A stretch of 64,000 bases of DNA from an uncultured Bacteroidales bacterium (GCA_934716995.1 CAKUYO010000005.1:1-64000); one strand, 5' to 3'; shown: positions 51,278 through 60,581, counted from the stretch's first letter. Notes: generated by a model not told the origin, from the letters alone. Numbers and translations are program-made.

Positions 51278-52597
51278 ATGTTTCCCTTGGACAAACAATT
51301 GGTTGATCAGACCTGTATGGATTTCGGTCTGCGTAATGCACACGAACTCGGCAATGCTTCTATTCGCCAACTTGTGGGCGTAGTCAAGGACATCGAGCGC
51401 GCTACCGGCGAAGAGTTTATCCACATGGAGTTGGGCGAACCCGGTCTGCCTGCCGAGCAAATCGGTATCGAGGCCGAACATCAGGCGCTGCTCAACGGCT
51501 ATGCTGCCCATTATCCTGTTATCACCGGTATTCCCGAAGTGAAGCATTGGGGCAGCGAGTTTGTCCGTGCATTCGTCGGACTGGATATACCCGACGATTG
51601 TATTGTGCCTACTGTGGGCAGTATGCAGGCGGCTTTTGCCCTCAATCTTACGATGTCCCAACTCGACAAAGAGCGTGATACCGTCCTTTTTATCGACCCT
51701 TGTTTCCCCGTTCAGAAACAGCAATGCAAGGTAATTGGTGTGCGCGTGGACTGCTTCGATGTCGCCGGTTTCCGCGGGGAAGCATTGGAGGAGGAACTGG
51801 AACGCCATTTCAAGACAGGCCGTATCGCGGCTATGCTCTTTTCCAACCCCAACAACCCCTCGTGGATGTGCTTGACGGAGCGTGAACTGGAGATCATCGG
51901 GCGCTTGGCTACCAAGTACAATGTGCTGGTGATCGAGGATCTGGCATATCTCAATATGGACTTCCGCGAGAGACGTGGTACTCCCTACGAACCGCCTTTC
52001 CAGCCTTCTGTAGGACGCTACACCAACAATTGTGTCCACATGATTTCCTGCTCCAAGATGTTCTCCTATGCGGGGCAGCGCGGGGCTATTGTGGCAATGA
52101 ACCCTGTTCTTGCCCACCGCTGTTTCCCCGCATTGGCGGAGCGTTATGGCAACGACGGGCAGTTTCTGCGCAACTTTGTGTATATCATCCTTTATAGCCT
52201 CTCCTCGGGCGTTACCCACTCCGTACAATTCGCTATGGCGGCTATGTTCCGCGCGGCGTGTCAGGGAAATATCCGTTTCGTGGAGAATACCCGTGAGTAT
52301 GCCCGCCGTGCCGCCAAAATCAAAGAGATAATGCTCCGCAACGGGTTCCATATCGTCTATGACCGCGATGCCGACGGCAAAGAGGTCGGCGACGGTTTCT
52401 TCTTTACTTTCGGCTACAAGGATTGGACAGGCGAGCAACTCCTCAATAAACTGATCTACTATGGCGTTTCTGCCATCGCGCTTGGCAGTACGGGTGCCAA
52501 GCGGGAGGGTATGCGCGGCTGCGCTTCTTCCATTCGTGATGACCAGTACGACGAACTCGACCGCCGCCTCGCCGCCTTCCACCGCGACTATCAATAA
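51278..52597 (+). CDS. PLP-dependent aminotransferase, class I/II
   Basis: 439 residues. Fold type I with the substrate/PLP segments MELGEPGLPAEQIG, SNPNNPSWMCL, VIEDLAYLNMDFRE and the SCSKMFSYAGQR lysine region, where Lys should form the internal aldimine. Substrate not identifiable. It precedes a CoA-transferase by 19 bases, so a role in amino-acid fermentation is plausible. Start ATG 51278 follows a TAATTGT heptamer array. Confidence 0.85.
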   Translation: MFPLDKQLVDQTCMDFGLRNAHELGNASIRQLVGVVKDIERATGEEFIHMELGEPGLPAEQIGIEAEHQALLNGYAAHYPVITGIPEVKHWGSEFVRAFVGLDIPDDCIVPTVGSMQAAFALNLTMSQLDKERDTVLFIDPCFPVQKQQCKVIGVRVDCFDVAGFRGEALEEELERHFKTGRIAAMLFSNPNNPSWMCLTERELEIIGRLATKYNVLVIEDLAYLNMDFRERRGTPYEPPFQPSVGRYTNNCVHMISCSKMFSYAGQRGAIVAMNPVLAHRCFPALAERYGNDGQFLRNFVYIILYSLSSGVTHSVQFAMAAMFRAACQGNIRFVENTREYARRAAKIKEIMLRNGFHIVYDRDADGKEVGDGFFFTFGYKDWTGEQLLNKLIYYGVSAIALGSTGAKREGMRGCASSIRDDQYDELDRRLAAFHRDYQ

Positions 52598-52616
52598 ACT
52601 AATATCCTGAAAAACA

Positions 52617-53918
52617 ATGGAAACAAACCGATATATGAGTGCCGCTGAGGCGGTACAACTGGTAAAAAGCGGCGATACGGTCGTCGTGCAAGGTTCCACC
52701 TCTATCCCTATGGCACTGCTCCGTGCGCTGACAGACCGTGCTGCCGAACTGCGTGATGTGCGCCTTATCTCCGGTTTCGGGGTGCATCCCGAGGATGCAC
52801 CGTATGCCAAACGCGAACTGATGGACTCTTTCAAGGCACAGTCTATCTTTGTGCCCAACAATCTCCGCCGTGCCATGCGCGAGGGGGTGGCAGACACCAT
52901 TCCCGCTTTTTTGGGGGAAGTGCCGTTCCTCTTTCGCAGCGGGCAGATCCCCGTGGATGTGGCTTTTATGCAGGTCAGTACCCCGGACGAGGAAGGCTGG
53001 TGCTCGTTTGGTATCTCGGCGGATATTATTTTCTCGGGAGCGGAATGTGCCAAAGTGCGTATCGCCCAGATGAACAGGTATATGCCCCATACGCAGGGCG
53101 ATGCCAAGATACATATCTCCCGCCTGGACGCTGTCTGCCGTGTGGACGAACCGCTGGTCGAAGTGCCTACACCCTCGCCCACTGACATTGACACCCGTAT
53201 CGGTAATTTTATTGCCGCCGAGATACCCGATGGCGCAACGCTCCAGATCGGCGTAGGGGGCATTCCCAATGCGGTTATCAATGCCCTGCGCAATCATAAG
53301 CATCTCGGTCTGCATACCGAGGCAATCACCGACGGCGTACTGCCGCTTATACGCAGCGGTGTCATCGATAATTCGCTGAAGAAAATCCGACCGGGCAAGA
53401 GTGTGGGCAGTCTTGTTCTCGGTTCCCGCCAACTGTATGACTATCTGGATTACAATCGGGATGTGGAACTCTATGACGTAGCCTATACCAATGACCCGCA
53501 AATCATACGCCAAAACCCGCGTGCTATGGCGATCAATTCTGCCATAGAAGTGGACTTGACCGGGCAGATCTGTGCCGATTCTATCGGCGATACCATCATC
53601 TCCGGTGTCGGCGGGCAGCATGATTTTATGTATGGTGCTGCTTTGTCCGAGGGTGGCAAATGCTTTATTGCCCTGCCGAGCCTCACCACCAAAGGCAAAT
53701 CGAAGATTGTTTCGCACCTTGCGCCTGGTGCAGGTGTGGTTACCACCCGCTTCCAAGCGCAGTATATCGCTACCGAGCACGGTATCGTCTATCTGCGCAA
53801 CCGACCGGTTATGGAGCGTGCCAAACTGCTTATCTCTATTGCCGATCCCTCTGTGCGCGAAGACCTGGAGCGGGCTGCCGTAGAGCGTTTCGGCATAGGT
53901 TTTCTCCGCTTAAAATAA
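52617..53918 (+). CDS. Acetyl-CoA hydrolase/transferase family CoA-transferase
   Basis: 433 residues. Family features: VVQGSTSIPMALLRAL near the start, LQIGVGGIPNAVINAL, the catalytic Glu in GLHTEAITDGVLPL, and GVGGQHDFMYGA with SKIVSHLAPGAGVVTT in the C-terminal domain. Moves CoA between acetate and acids such as 4-hydroxybutyrate, butyrate or succinate; the exact acid is unknown. Cotranscribed with the aminotransferase. Confidence 0.88.
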   Translation: METNRYMSAAEAVQLVKSGDTVVVQGSTSIPMALLRALTDRAAELRDVRLISGFGVHPEDAPYAKRELMDSFKAQSIFVPNNLRRAMREGVADTIPAFLGEVPFLFRSGQIPVDVAFMQVSTPDEEGWCSFGISADIIFSGAECAKVRIAQMNRYMPHTQGDAKIHISRLDAVCRVDEPLVEVPTPSPTDIDTRIGNFIAAEIPDGATLQIGVGGIPNAVINALRNHKHLGLHTEAITDGVLPLIRSGVIDNSLKKIRPGKSVGSLVLGSRQLYDYLDYNRDVELYDVAYTNDPQIIRQNPRAMAINSAIEVDLTGQICADSIGDTIISGVGGQHDFMYGAALSEGGKCFIALPSLTTKGKSKIVSHLAPGAGVVTTRFQAQYIATEHGIVYLRNRPVMERAKLLISIADPSVREDLERAAVERFGIGFLRLK

Positions 53919-53922
53919 CGGG

Positions 53923-53955
53923 GAATTAACGTCCAATTACACGATAATTAACGTT
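53923..53955. repeat. 11-bp direct repeat, 3 degenerate units
   Basis: GAATTAACGTC, CAATTACACGA, TAATTAACGTT directly after the CoA-transferase stop. Confidence 0.75.
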
Positions 53956-53975
53956 CCCTGTAGAATACCACCGCC

Positions 53976-55262
53976 TTATTCTGTAAAGGTGCCTATCTTC
54001 CGTACCCTGTCTTCAAAACCGTCGCGGTCGGATAGGGTATGGTTCTTTACCCGTGCACGGTAGTTGTAGATGGTGTTTGCGCTGTAGCAAAGCAACTCCG
54101 CAATACGTGTGCTGGAGTCTATGCCCAGCCGTATCAATGCAAAAATACGCAACTCGGTATTGAGTGTCCCCTCTTTTTCGGGGTGTATGCGTTCTTCGGG
54201 GCGCAGCAGGGCATTGAATTCCTCTACAAAGTCCGGATAAATCGACAGAAAAGAGGTGTCGAAATGGTGGTAGAAAGCAGGCATCTCTGCTTCCATGAAT
54301 TGTGCGGAGGTCTGTCCGGTGGCTTTGGGCGCCATCTTTGCCATTCGCCTGAGGCTGTCGGCATACACTGCCAGATAGAGCGAGATATACCGCTCTTTGA
54401 TGTTGTTGGCTTCGTGCAGCGACCGGTTGACTCCCCGCATACGCTTGTTCAGACTATGCAGATGACGGTTCTGCCTAACCGCAATCATCGCCAGTACAAC
54501 CACGGAAAGCAGCATCAGAACCAGTACACCCAGAATAATATACAGCCGCTGTGCCGCTTGCTCCTGTTGCTGTTCGTGTGCGGTACTGATGATTTGCGAC
54601 ACTTTGTTGATTTGCCCGAAACGCATACGCGCATTGAAGATGGCGGCATTGGCAAGCGAGTATTGCATATAGCGGTATGCCCGCTCTATGTCGCCCTTTC
54701 CTTCGTCGAATACCAGTTCTGCCAGCATCCAACTGGACGCATTGTCGGTTATTCCGCTTCGTACATCGGCCAGCGCGGAGCGTATCAGCCATTCTTTGCG
54801 TTCCTGATCGTTTCTTTCTCCCCGTGCTTGCTCCGATTTTTCGTAGGCATATATGGCATATTCGTGCGTGTCTGTCGGCGGAACCATATCCGTGTAATGC
54901 CGCTCGTACACCGATTCCGCACCGTACATACGCCGTCTGCAGTTTTCCAACCCGATCCGTATATGATCCGGTACTTTTCCTTGGCATAATTGTTCCGCCC
55001 ATTCATAGTATAGCAGTGCCGAGTCGCACATGTAGGGGGAATACACTTCGGCTATCGAGAATGCCATTTCGGCAGTCGGCTCCCGCCGGAATATCGTTTT
55101 CAGGTTCTCCGCCTGTTCTGCACGCTGGGAGAGATACTCATCGGCGCGTGCAATCTCTTTGTCCAATACGTTTAACAGTGAATCTGCGGTCTGTGTTTGG
55201 GAAGCATACAGACTGCCGCTCAATAAAACAATAAAAGCCAATGGGAATAAATGTCGGTTCAT
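53976..55262 (-). CDS. DUF6377-type membrane regulator with HTH
   Basis: 428 residues. Signal peptide, a periplasmic helical-repeat region (about 25-235), one membrane helix (about 240-262), a coiled coil and a C-terminal helix-turn-helix of the LuxR kind (LRIFALIRLGIDSSTRIAELL...SANTIYNYRARVKN). This matches DUF6377 proteins, thought to pass an envelope signal straight to DNA. Start ATG 55262 is chosen because the promoter (55285-55292) places transcription start downstream of the alternative ATG at 55280. Confidence 0.82.
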   Translation of the reverse strand: MNRHLFPLAFIVLLSGSLYASQTQTADSLLNVLDKEIARADEYLSQRAEQAENLKTIFRREPTAEMAFSIAEVYSPYMCDSALLYYEWAEQLCQGKVPDHIRIGLENCRRRMYGAESVYERHYTDMVPPTDTHEYAIYAYEKSEQARGERNDQERKEWLIRSALADVRSGITDNASSWMLAELVFDEGKGDIERAYRYMQYSLANAAIFNARMRFGQINKVSQIISTAHEQQQEQAAQRLYIILGVLVLMLLSVVVLAMIAVRQNRHLHSLNKRMRGVNRSLHEANNIKERYISLYLAVYADSLRRMAKMAPKATGQTSAQFMEAEMPAFYHHFDTSFLSIYPDFVEEFNALLRPEERIHPEKEGTLNTELRIFALIRLGIDSSTRIAELLCYSANTIYNYRARVKNHTLSDRDGFEDRVRKIGTFTE

Positions 55263-55284
55263 GGTAGTTATCTTATTCACCGTA

Positions 55285-55292
55285 CAAAATTA
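55285..55292 (-). promoter_or_regulatory. Promoter (-7 box) of the DUF6377 regulator
   Basis: Minus strand TAATTTTG. Confidence 0.6.
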
Positions 55293-55389
55293 CAAAGAAT
55301 ATCCCGTTTGTGCAAATTTTGCCGGAGTGATTAGGCGGTTTCTGCTTGTATTATAGCGGGTTATGGCAAGATGTTTTCCCCGTATATAA

Positions 55390-55424
55390 AAAGGGCTGTC
55401 CAACTTGTTCGTTAGACAGCCTCC
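55390..55424 (-). terminator. Rho-independent terminator of the flavodoxin gene
   Basis: GGCTGTC and GACAGCC stem with T-run on the minus strand, 28 bases after the stop. Confidence 0.85.
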
Positions 55425-55451
55425 AATTCTCTTGTTACCACCTGGCGGCGA

Positions 55452-55976
55452 TTATCGTTTCACCCACGCTTGAATATCCTCATACGAGGTATAGTTCAGC
55501 AACTTGCCGTCCTCGATGTGCAGGGTGGGGTAGGTTTTGCGCAGGGCTTTGGTGCAACCTGCAATGCCGCTTCCGCCCGAGGTAGCAAAGGGGATAATGG
55601 TCTTGCCGCTGAAGTCGTATGCCTCAAGGAACGTGTTGATAATACGCGGTGCCACATACCACCATACGGGGAACCCGACATACACCATAGTGTATCCGTC
55701 CAAGTTCTCTTTGGTCTTTTTGATGGCGGGGCGTGCACTCTCGTCGTTCATCTCTACCGTGCTGCGCGATTTCTTGTCCTGCCAGTTCAGGTCTGCCGAT
55801 GTGTAGGGCTGCACAGGCGCAATCTCCATCAGTTCGCCGCCCGAAGCGAGAGCAATCTGTTCTGCCACTGCCTTCGTCGTGCCGGTGGCGGAAAAATATG
55901 CAACCAGCACTTTGTCGGCTGCATTCACATTTGCAATAGCCATAATCGTTACAATGCTTAAAATAAAACGTTTCAT
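55452..55976 (-). CDS. Exported flavodoxin
   Basis: 174 residues. The FMN phosphate loop FSATGTTKAVAE follows an N-terminal signal peptide (MKRFILSIVTIMAIANVNA); GFPVWWYVAPRIINTFLE and FATSGGSGIAG line the flavin pocket. Flavodoxins are normally cytoplasmic, so a signal peptide is notable and points to periplasmic redox work. The AraC-type regulator 130 bases upstream is a likely local controller. Confidence 0.85.
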   Translation of the reverse strand: MKRFILSIVTIMAIANVNAADKVLVAYFSATGTTKAVAEQIALASGGELMEIAPVQPYTSADLNWQDKKSRSTVEMNDESARPAIKKTKENLDGYTMVYVGFPVWWYVAPRIINTFLEAYDFSGKTIIPFATSGGSGIAGCTKALRKTYPTLHIEDGKLLNYTSYEDIQAWVKR

Positions 55977-56106
55977 ATCTTGTTTATTCGTTGATAAGTT
56001 GATTTGTTTATACGTGGTTTGGTCGGTTGAATGGAGTTTATGCGTTTAACTTTTTCAACGGATTAACCATTTCAACAACGCATAAACCAATCAACTCCTA
56101 AACTCC

Positions 56107-57006
56107 TTAACCTATTCGACGGTATTCCGTCGGCGTAATTCCCGCATGCCGTTTGAAGAACCGCACAAAGTGCTGCGGGTGCTGGAAACCCGTCTGCATC
56201 GCCACTTCTTTGATGGTCAGTTCGGGGCTTTGCAGTTGCCGTTTGGCGTACTCGAACAGGCGCAGGGCGATATACTCTTGCGCACTCTTGCCCGTCTCGG
56301 CTTTCACCATATCGCCGAAATAGTTGGGCGACAGGTGTACACGGTCGGCAAAATACTTCACGGTGGGTATGCCGTCGGTGGCGGTCTTGCCCGAGTTGAT
56401 ATACTCGTTCAGCAATTCGCTGAAACGCGAAATCGCCGTGATGTTCATATCCTGACGGGTGATGAACTGCCGCTCGTAGAAACGCAGGCAGTAGTCCAAT
56501 AGCAGTTCCAAGTTGGTGATGATCAGCCGGCGCGAGAACTTGTCTATCGGGTGCTGCAACTCTATGTCGATGATATGCATACAGTTCTGCACTACCACTA
56601 CCTCGTCTTCCGACAGGTGCAACGCCTCGTTGCTGGCGTAGGAGAAGAACGAATACTCGCGCATCTTCTTTTCGAGTGTCGTGCCGTGGATAAAATCGGG
56701 GTGAAAAAGTACGCCGGTACATTTCGGGCGTGCTACATTGCCGGATGCTACTTGCACTTCCTGCCCGGGTGCCATACTGACAATCGTCTCGCAGTCGTAG
56801 TCGTATTGTGTCCTGCCGTAGTTGAGTACGCACCCTTTGGTCTCTTTGAGCCAGATGCTGTAGAAATCATATACATAGCGTACGCCGGTCGGCACATGTT
56901 TGGTGTTCTCGTCAAACCGCACAAACGCCACTTGCGGGTGCATGGTCTTGAATCCGCAGATGTCGTTGTATTCCTGTATGGTGGTGATATGCTGTTGCTT
57001 TTCCAT
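56107..57006 (-). CDS. AraC-family transcriptional regulator
   Basis: 299 residues. An N-terminal cupin-like sensing domain (about 20-180) and a C-terminal pair of helix-turn-helix motifs (VKYFADRVHLSPNYFGDMVKA; IKEVAMQTGFQHPQHFVRFFKRHAGITPTEYR; each quoted segment is discontinuous in function). Likely to regulate the exported flavodoxin downstream and itself. ATG 57006 is preferred since the promoter at 57028-57059 lies just upstream. Confidence 0.9.
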   Translation of the reverse strand: MEKQQHITTIQEYNDICGFKTMHPQVAFVRFDENTKHVPTGVRYVYDFYSIWLKETKGCVLNYGRTQYDYDCETIVSMAPGQEVQVASGNVARPKCTGVLFHPDFIHGTTLEKKMREYSFFSYASNEALHLSEDEVVVVQNCMHIIDIELQHPIDKFSRRLIITNLELLLDYCLRFYERQFITRQDMNITAISRFSELLNEYINSGKTATDGIPTVKYFADRVHLSPNYFGDMVKAETGKSAQEYIALRLFEYAKRQLQSPELTIKEVAMQTGFQHPQHFVRFFKRHAGITPTEYRRIG

Positions 57007-57027
57007 AATGTGTTTGTTTTTACGCTG

Positions 57028-57059
57028 CAAATTTACGAATAATTTCCTTTCCTCCCAAA
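57028..57059 (-). promoter_or_regulatory. Promoter of the AraC regulator
   Basis: Minus strand TTTG (57056-57059), 20 bases, TAAATTTG (57028-57035). Confidence 0.75.
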
Positions 57060-57129
57060 TCCCCGTCTCCAAAAGCGTAATGCAGGTACTCCATTCCGTA
57101 ATCAGGGTAGTATAATGCGAGACTGCGTG

Positions 57130-57178
57130 TAACAAAAAAAAGACTGTCTGACAATCTGCCAAACAGCCTTTCTTATTA
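57130..57178 (-). terminator. Terminator of dnaK
   Basis: Imperfect stem between AGGCTGTTTGG and CTGACAGTCTTT on the minus strand, followed by a run of T. Confidence 0.65.
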
Positions 57179-57192
57179 CGCATTACGCATTG

Positions 57193-59136
57193 TTATTTTA
57201 CTTCCTCGAAATCAACATCTTCGGCACCGCCGTCGTTGTTGCCGGAGTTGGAAGAACCATTGCCTTGGTTACCATTGAAGCCACCGTTTTGTGCGCCGCT
57301 GAAGTCTGCGTTCTGTGCACCTGCTCCCGCATTCTGTGCGTTGTACATCTCTGCACTTGCAGCCTGGAATGCAGTCATCAGTGCGTTGTTGGCAGCCTCG
57401 CAAGCGTCGGCGTCTTTCTTCTCATAAGCCTCTTTCAGGTTCTTGAGTGCTTCCTCGATAGGCGCTTTCTTGTCGGCAGGCAGTTTGTCGCCCAGTTCGG
57501 CAAGTTGTTTCTCGGTCTGGAAGATAGTAGCGTCGGCTTTGTTGAGTTTGTCCACGCGCTCTTTTTCGCGTTTGTCTGCTTCGGCGTTAGCCTCAGCCTC
57601 AGCCTTCATACGCTTGATCTCTTCCTCGCTCAAGCCGCTCGAAGCCTCGATACGGATCTTCTGCTCTTTGCCCGTAGCCTTGTCCTTGGCGGTTACGTTC
57701 AGGATACCGTTGGCATCAATATCGAATGTAACCTCAATCTGCGGTTCGCCACGGTGTGCCGGCATGATGCCGTCGAGGTGGAAGATACCGATCTGCTTGT
57801 TCTGTGCAGCCATAGGACGCTCGCCTTGCAGTACCTTGATCTCTACACTCGGCTGGTTGTCCACAGCGGTGGTGAATACTTCCGTCTTCTTGGTAGGGAT
57901 AGTCGTGTTGGCGTCAATCATCTTGGTCATCACACCGCCCATAGTCTCGATACCGAGGCTCAGCGGGGTAACATCCAACAGAAGCACGTCTTTTACTTCG
58001 CCCGTTAGCACACCGCCTTGGATGGCTGCACCTACGGCTACTACCTCATCCGGATTAACGCTCTTGTTAGGAGCCTTGCCGAAGAATTTCTGTACAGCCT
58101 CTTGGATAGCAGGGATACGAGTAGAACCACCTACCAGAATGACCTCGTCGATATCTTTCGTTGTCAGACCGGCTTTCTCCAAAGCGGTACGGCAAGGAGC
58201 GATAGTCTTTTGGATAAGGTCGTCGATCAGTTGCTCGAATTTCGCACGTGTCAGCGTCTTAACCAAGTGTGCCGGAACACCGTTTACAGGCATAATGTAC
58301 GGCAGGTTGATTTCGGTGGTTGTTGCGTTCGACAACTCGATTTTCGCTTTCTCTGCCGCCTCTTTCAGACGCTGCATAGCCATCGGGTCTTTGCTCAGAT
58401 CGGCACCGCCGTTCTCGTTCTTGAACTCCTGAACGAGCCAGTCGATAATACGGTGGTCGAAGTCATCACCGCCCAGGTGGGTATCACCGTCGGTAGCCTT
58501 TACTTCGAAGACGCCGTCGCCCAACTCCAGTACGGATACATCGTGCGTACCGCCACCGCAGTCGAAGACCACAATCTTCATATCTTTGTTCGATTTGTCG
58601 AGACCGTAAGCCAAAGCGGCTGCCGTAGGTTCGTTTACGATACGGCGTACGTTCAAGCCCGCAATCTCACCAGCCTCTTTCGTAGCCTGACGTTGGCTGT
58701 CGTTGAAGTATGCAGGTACGGTGATGACAGCATCGGTAACCTCTTGTCCCAGATAATCCTCGGCGGTCTTTTTCATCTTTTGGAGAATGATAGCCGAAAT
58801 CTCTTGCGGAGTGTAGAGACGTCCGTCAATGTCCACACGCGGAGTGTTGTTGTCGCCCTTTACTACTTTATAGGGTACACGTGCTATTTCATTAGCCAAG
58901 CGGTCATAGGTCTCACCCATGAAACGTTTGATAGAATATACGGTTCGTGTCGGATTGGTAATGGCTTGACGCTTTGCAGGGTCTCCCACTTTGCGCTCGC
59001 CGCCATCTACAAAACCTACAACCGAAGGAGTCGTACGCTTACCTTCAGAGTTAGCAATTACGATAGGTTCGTTGCCTTCCATCACAGCAACGCAGGAGTT
59101 AGTTGTTCCTAAGTCAATTCCAATAATCTTAGACAT
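57193..59136 (-). CDS. dnaK: Molecular chaperone DnaK (Hsp70)
   Basis: 647 residues. [37 protein letters not shown] and [14 protein letters not shown] are the three Hsp70 signatures (the second has CGGGTHD where most have LGGGTFD). The C-terminal tail is Gly/Asn/Ala-rich and ends EDVDFEEVK. Cytosolic ATP-driven folding with DnaJ and GrpE, neither in the window. A promoter-like TAACTTTG (59166-59173, minus) lies 30 bases before the start. Confidence 0.98.
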   Translation of the reverse strand: MSKIIGIDLGTTNSCVAVMEGNEPIVIANSEGKRTTPSVVGFVDGGERKVGDPAKRQAITNPTRTVYSIKRFMGETYDRLANEIARVPYKVVKGDNNTPRVDIDGRLYTPQEISAIILQKMKKTAEDYLGQEVTDAVITVPAYFNDSQRQATKEAGEIAGLNVRRIVNEPTAAALAYGLDKSNKDMKIVVFDCGGGTHDVSVLELGDGVFEVKATDGDTHLGGDDFDHRIIDWLVQEFKNENGGADLSKDPMAMQRLKEAAEKAKIELSNATTTEINLPYIMPVNGVPAHLVKTLTRAKFEQLIDDLIQKTIAPCRTALEKAGLTTKDIDEVILVGGSTRIPAIQEAVQKFFGKAPNKSVNPDEVVAVGAAIQGGVLTGEVKDVLLLDVTPLSLGIETMGGVMTKMIDANTTIPTKKTEVFTTAVDNQPSVEIKVLQGERPMAAQNKQIGIFHLDGIMPAHRGEPQIEVTFDIDANGILNVTAKDKATGKEQKIRIEASSGLSEEEIKRMKAEAEANAEADKREKERVDKLNKADATIFQTEKQLAELGDKLPADKKAPIEEALKNLKEAYEKKDADACEAANNALMTAFQAASAEMYNAQNAGAGAQNADFSGAQNGGFNGNQGNGSSNSGNNDGGAEDVDFEEVK

Positions 59137-59165
59137 AATCAAGTATGATTTTAAGTGTTAATATT

Positions 59166-59173
59166 CAAAGTTA
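59166..59173 (-). promoter_or_regulatory. dnaK: Promoter (-7 box) of dnaK
   Basis: Minus strand TAACTTTG; no clear -33 box because the heptamer array occupies that position. Confidence 0.55.
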
Positions 59174-59186
59174 TCCCGCCGCGCTC

Positions 59187-59214
59187 ATTGTGCATTATGC
59201 ATTTCGCATTGTGC
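59187..59214. repeat. Heptamer array upstream of dnaK, 4 units
   Basis: ATTGTGC, ATTATGC, ATTTCGC, ATTGTGC. Confidence 0.85.
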
Positions 59215-59323
59215 ATTGTTGAACGCGACACCCTGATAGAGACAAATCCTGTGCCAAAGCCCCGACCCCTTTTTCTGTGTCAGTTTTTGCTGTCAATCTG
59301 TCAGTCCTATAAGCAAAAACTGC

Positions 59324-59356
59324 CGAATCACATACGAATCACATACAAATCACATA
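59324..59356. repeat. 11-bp direct repeat array, 3 units
   Basis: CGAATCACATA, CGAATCACATA, CAAATCACATA, preceded by CTATAAGCAAAAACTGC; inverted relative of 7917-7949. Confidence 0.92.
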
Positions 59357-59396
59357 GATCTGACAGCATAAGATATTGGACATATCCTATTACTTA

Positions 59397-59765
59397 TTAT
59401 TTGAAACCGAAAACAAAATAGACGGCGGCAATCAGGCACAGAGCCGCCACGATGTGGTTCCATTGCAGGTGGGTATGAAAAGCCACGGCACTGAACACTA
59501 CGAATACTGTAAGGGTGATAACCTCCTGTATCACTTTCAGTTGCATTAGCGAGAACGGACCGCCGTTACCCTCGAAACCGATACGGTTGGCAGGTACCTG
59601 AAGGCAGTATTCGAAAAAAGCGATACCCCACGAAATGGCAATGACGGCAATCAGCGGCAGTTGACGGAACCATGGCAGTTCGCCCAATTTCAGATGTCCG
59701 TACCATGCCAATGTCATAAACACATTGGAGCAAATCAATAGCAAAACAGTATATACCCCGTTCAT
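59397..59765 (-). CDS. DUF486 (small DMT-type) membrane protein
   Basis: 122 residues, four membrane helices. MTLAWYGHLK, VIAISWGIAFFEYCLQVPANRIGF and LKVIQEVITLTVFVVF match the DUF486 family, small relatives of the drug/metabolite transporters whose role is unknown. ATG 59765 gives the usual family length. Follows the TtcA-like gene after a period-8 ACAAATTT array (59768-59803). Confidence 0.85.
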   Translation of the reverse strand: MNGVYTVLLLICSNVFMTLAWYGHLKLGELPWFRQLPLIAVIAISWGIAFFEYCLQVPANRIGFEGNGGPFSLMQLKVIQEVITLTVFVVFSAVAFHTHLQWNHIVAALCLIAAVYFVFGFK

Positions 59766-59803
59766 AATCAATATATAATTTACAAATTCACACACTTACA
59801 AAT
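59766..59803. repeat. Octamer array filling the gap between two genes
   Basis: TTTACAAA, TTCACACA, CTTACAAA, TTTACAAA: period 8, running from one start codon to the preceding stop. Confidence 0.75.
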
Positions 59804-60556
59804 TTACAAATTCTTCATCGCCGCGCTCCAAACCGAGTCGCGTATATGAGGGTTGAGACTTTCCAATTGCTTTATGAGCCTTTTGACCGCCGCCCGGCTG
59901 CTCTCTTTCTCGAAGGGGCAGAGTTGTTTCTGCTTCTCGTACCCGCGCAGAGCCGCATAGCGCACCAGATCTTTCTCCTCGATCATACATAGTGGGCGGA
60001 TGAGTTGTATCGGCATCTTGTCCAACTGCAGCGAGGGGGTTATCGTACTGAACGAACCTTGGAAAAACAGGTTCATCAGTGCCGTCTCCACAATATCATC
60101 CTTGTGGTGCCCGAAAGCGATCTTGTTGCACCCGAGTTCCTGTGCCGTGTCAAACAACGCTTTGCGGCGGTACCATGCACAGAGGAAGCACGGGTCTTTC
60201 TGTTTGCGGGCGATCTCCTGTGCCGTCAGTCCGTCCGGCGTGGCGATTTCGGTGTCGCGTACCACCAGCGGCACCTTCCATTCGGCGCAGAACTGCTCCA
60301 AATAACTTACATCAGATATGTACGCCCGCTCGCGTACGCGTACATGTACGGCGGTAACGCGGAACCGCGGCACATAGATCTGCGACCGCTTGCCTAACAG
60401 TTCCACCAGAGCCAGACTGTCCTTGCCGCCGCTCAAGCCGATAAGGATATGGTCGCCGTCTGCAATCAGCCCGTAATCGGCGCACGCCTTGTGAAAACGG
60501 CGGGTGATACGCGCCTGCAATTTCTCTAATTCAATTTGTTCTGGAGTCTTGTTCAT
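59804..60556 (-). CDS. ttcA: TtcA-like tRNA thiolation ATPase
   Basis: 250 residues. PP-loop LIGLSGGKDSLALVELL near residue 40 and a later CxxC (DPCFLCAWYRRKALF), with GHHKDDIVETALMNLFFQG. This is the TtcA family, which thiolates C32 of tRNA; TilS and other PP-loop enzymes are more distant. ATG 60556 follows a Bacteroidota promoter by about 25 bases. Confidence 0.85.
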   Translation of the reverse strand: MNKTPEQIELEKLQARITRRFHKACADYGLIADGDHILIGLSGGKDSLALVELLGKRSQIYVPRFRVTAVHVRVRERAYISDVSYLEQFCAEWKVPLVVRDTEIATPDGLTAQEIARKQKDPCFLCAWYRRKALFDTAQELGCNKIAFGHHKDDIVETALMNLFFQGSFSTITPSLQLDKMPIQLIRPLCMIEEKDLVRYAALRGYEKQKQLCPFEKESSRAAVKRLIKQLESLNPHIRDSVWSAAMKNL

Positions 60557-60581
60557 ACCGTATATATGTCTGTTTCGGGTA

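Larger units (their letters stand above)
59137..59396. other. Intergenic region upstream of dnaK
   Basis: No gene. Contains the dnaK promoter, an ATTGTGC heptamer array (59187-59214) and the three-unit 11-bp array (59324-59356). No CIRCE-type inverted repeat was seen. Confidence 0.7.

Noticed and set aside
57190..58008. Plus-strand frame opposite dnaK
   Set aside because: Long frames opposite dnaK are a frequent artefact; DnaK itself is unmistakable.
59137..59396. CIRCE-type heat-shock operator before dnaK
   Set aside because: No TTAGCACTC-N9-GAGTGCTAA-like inverted repeat found.
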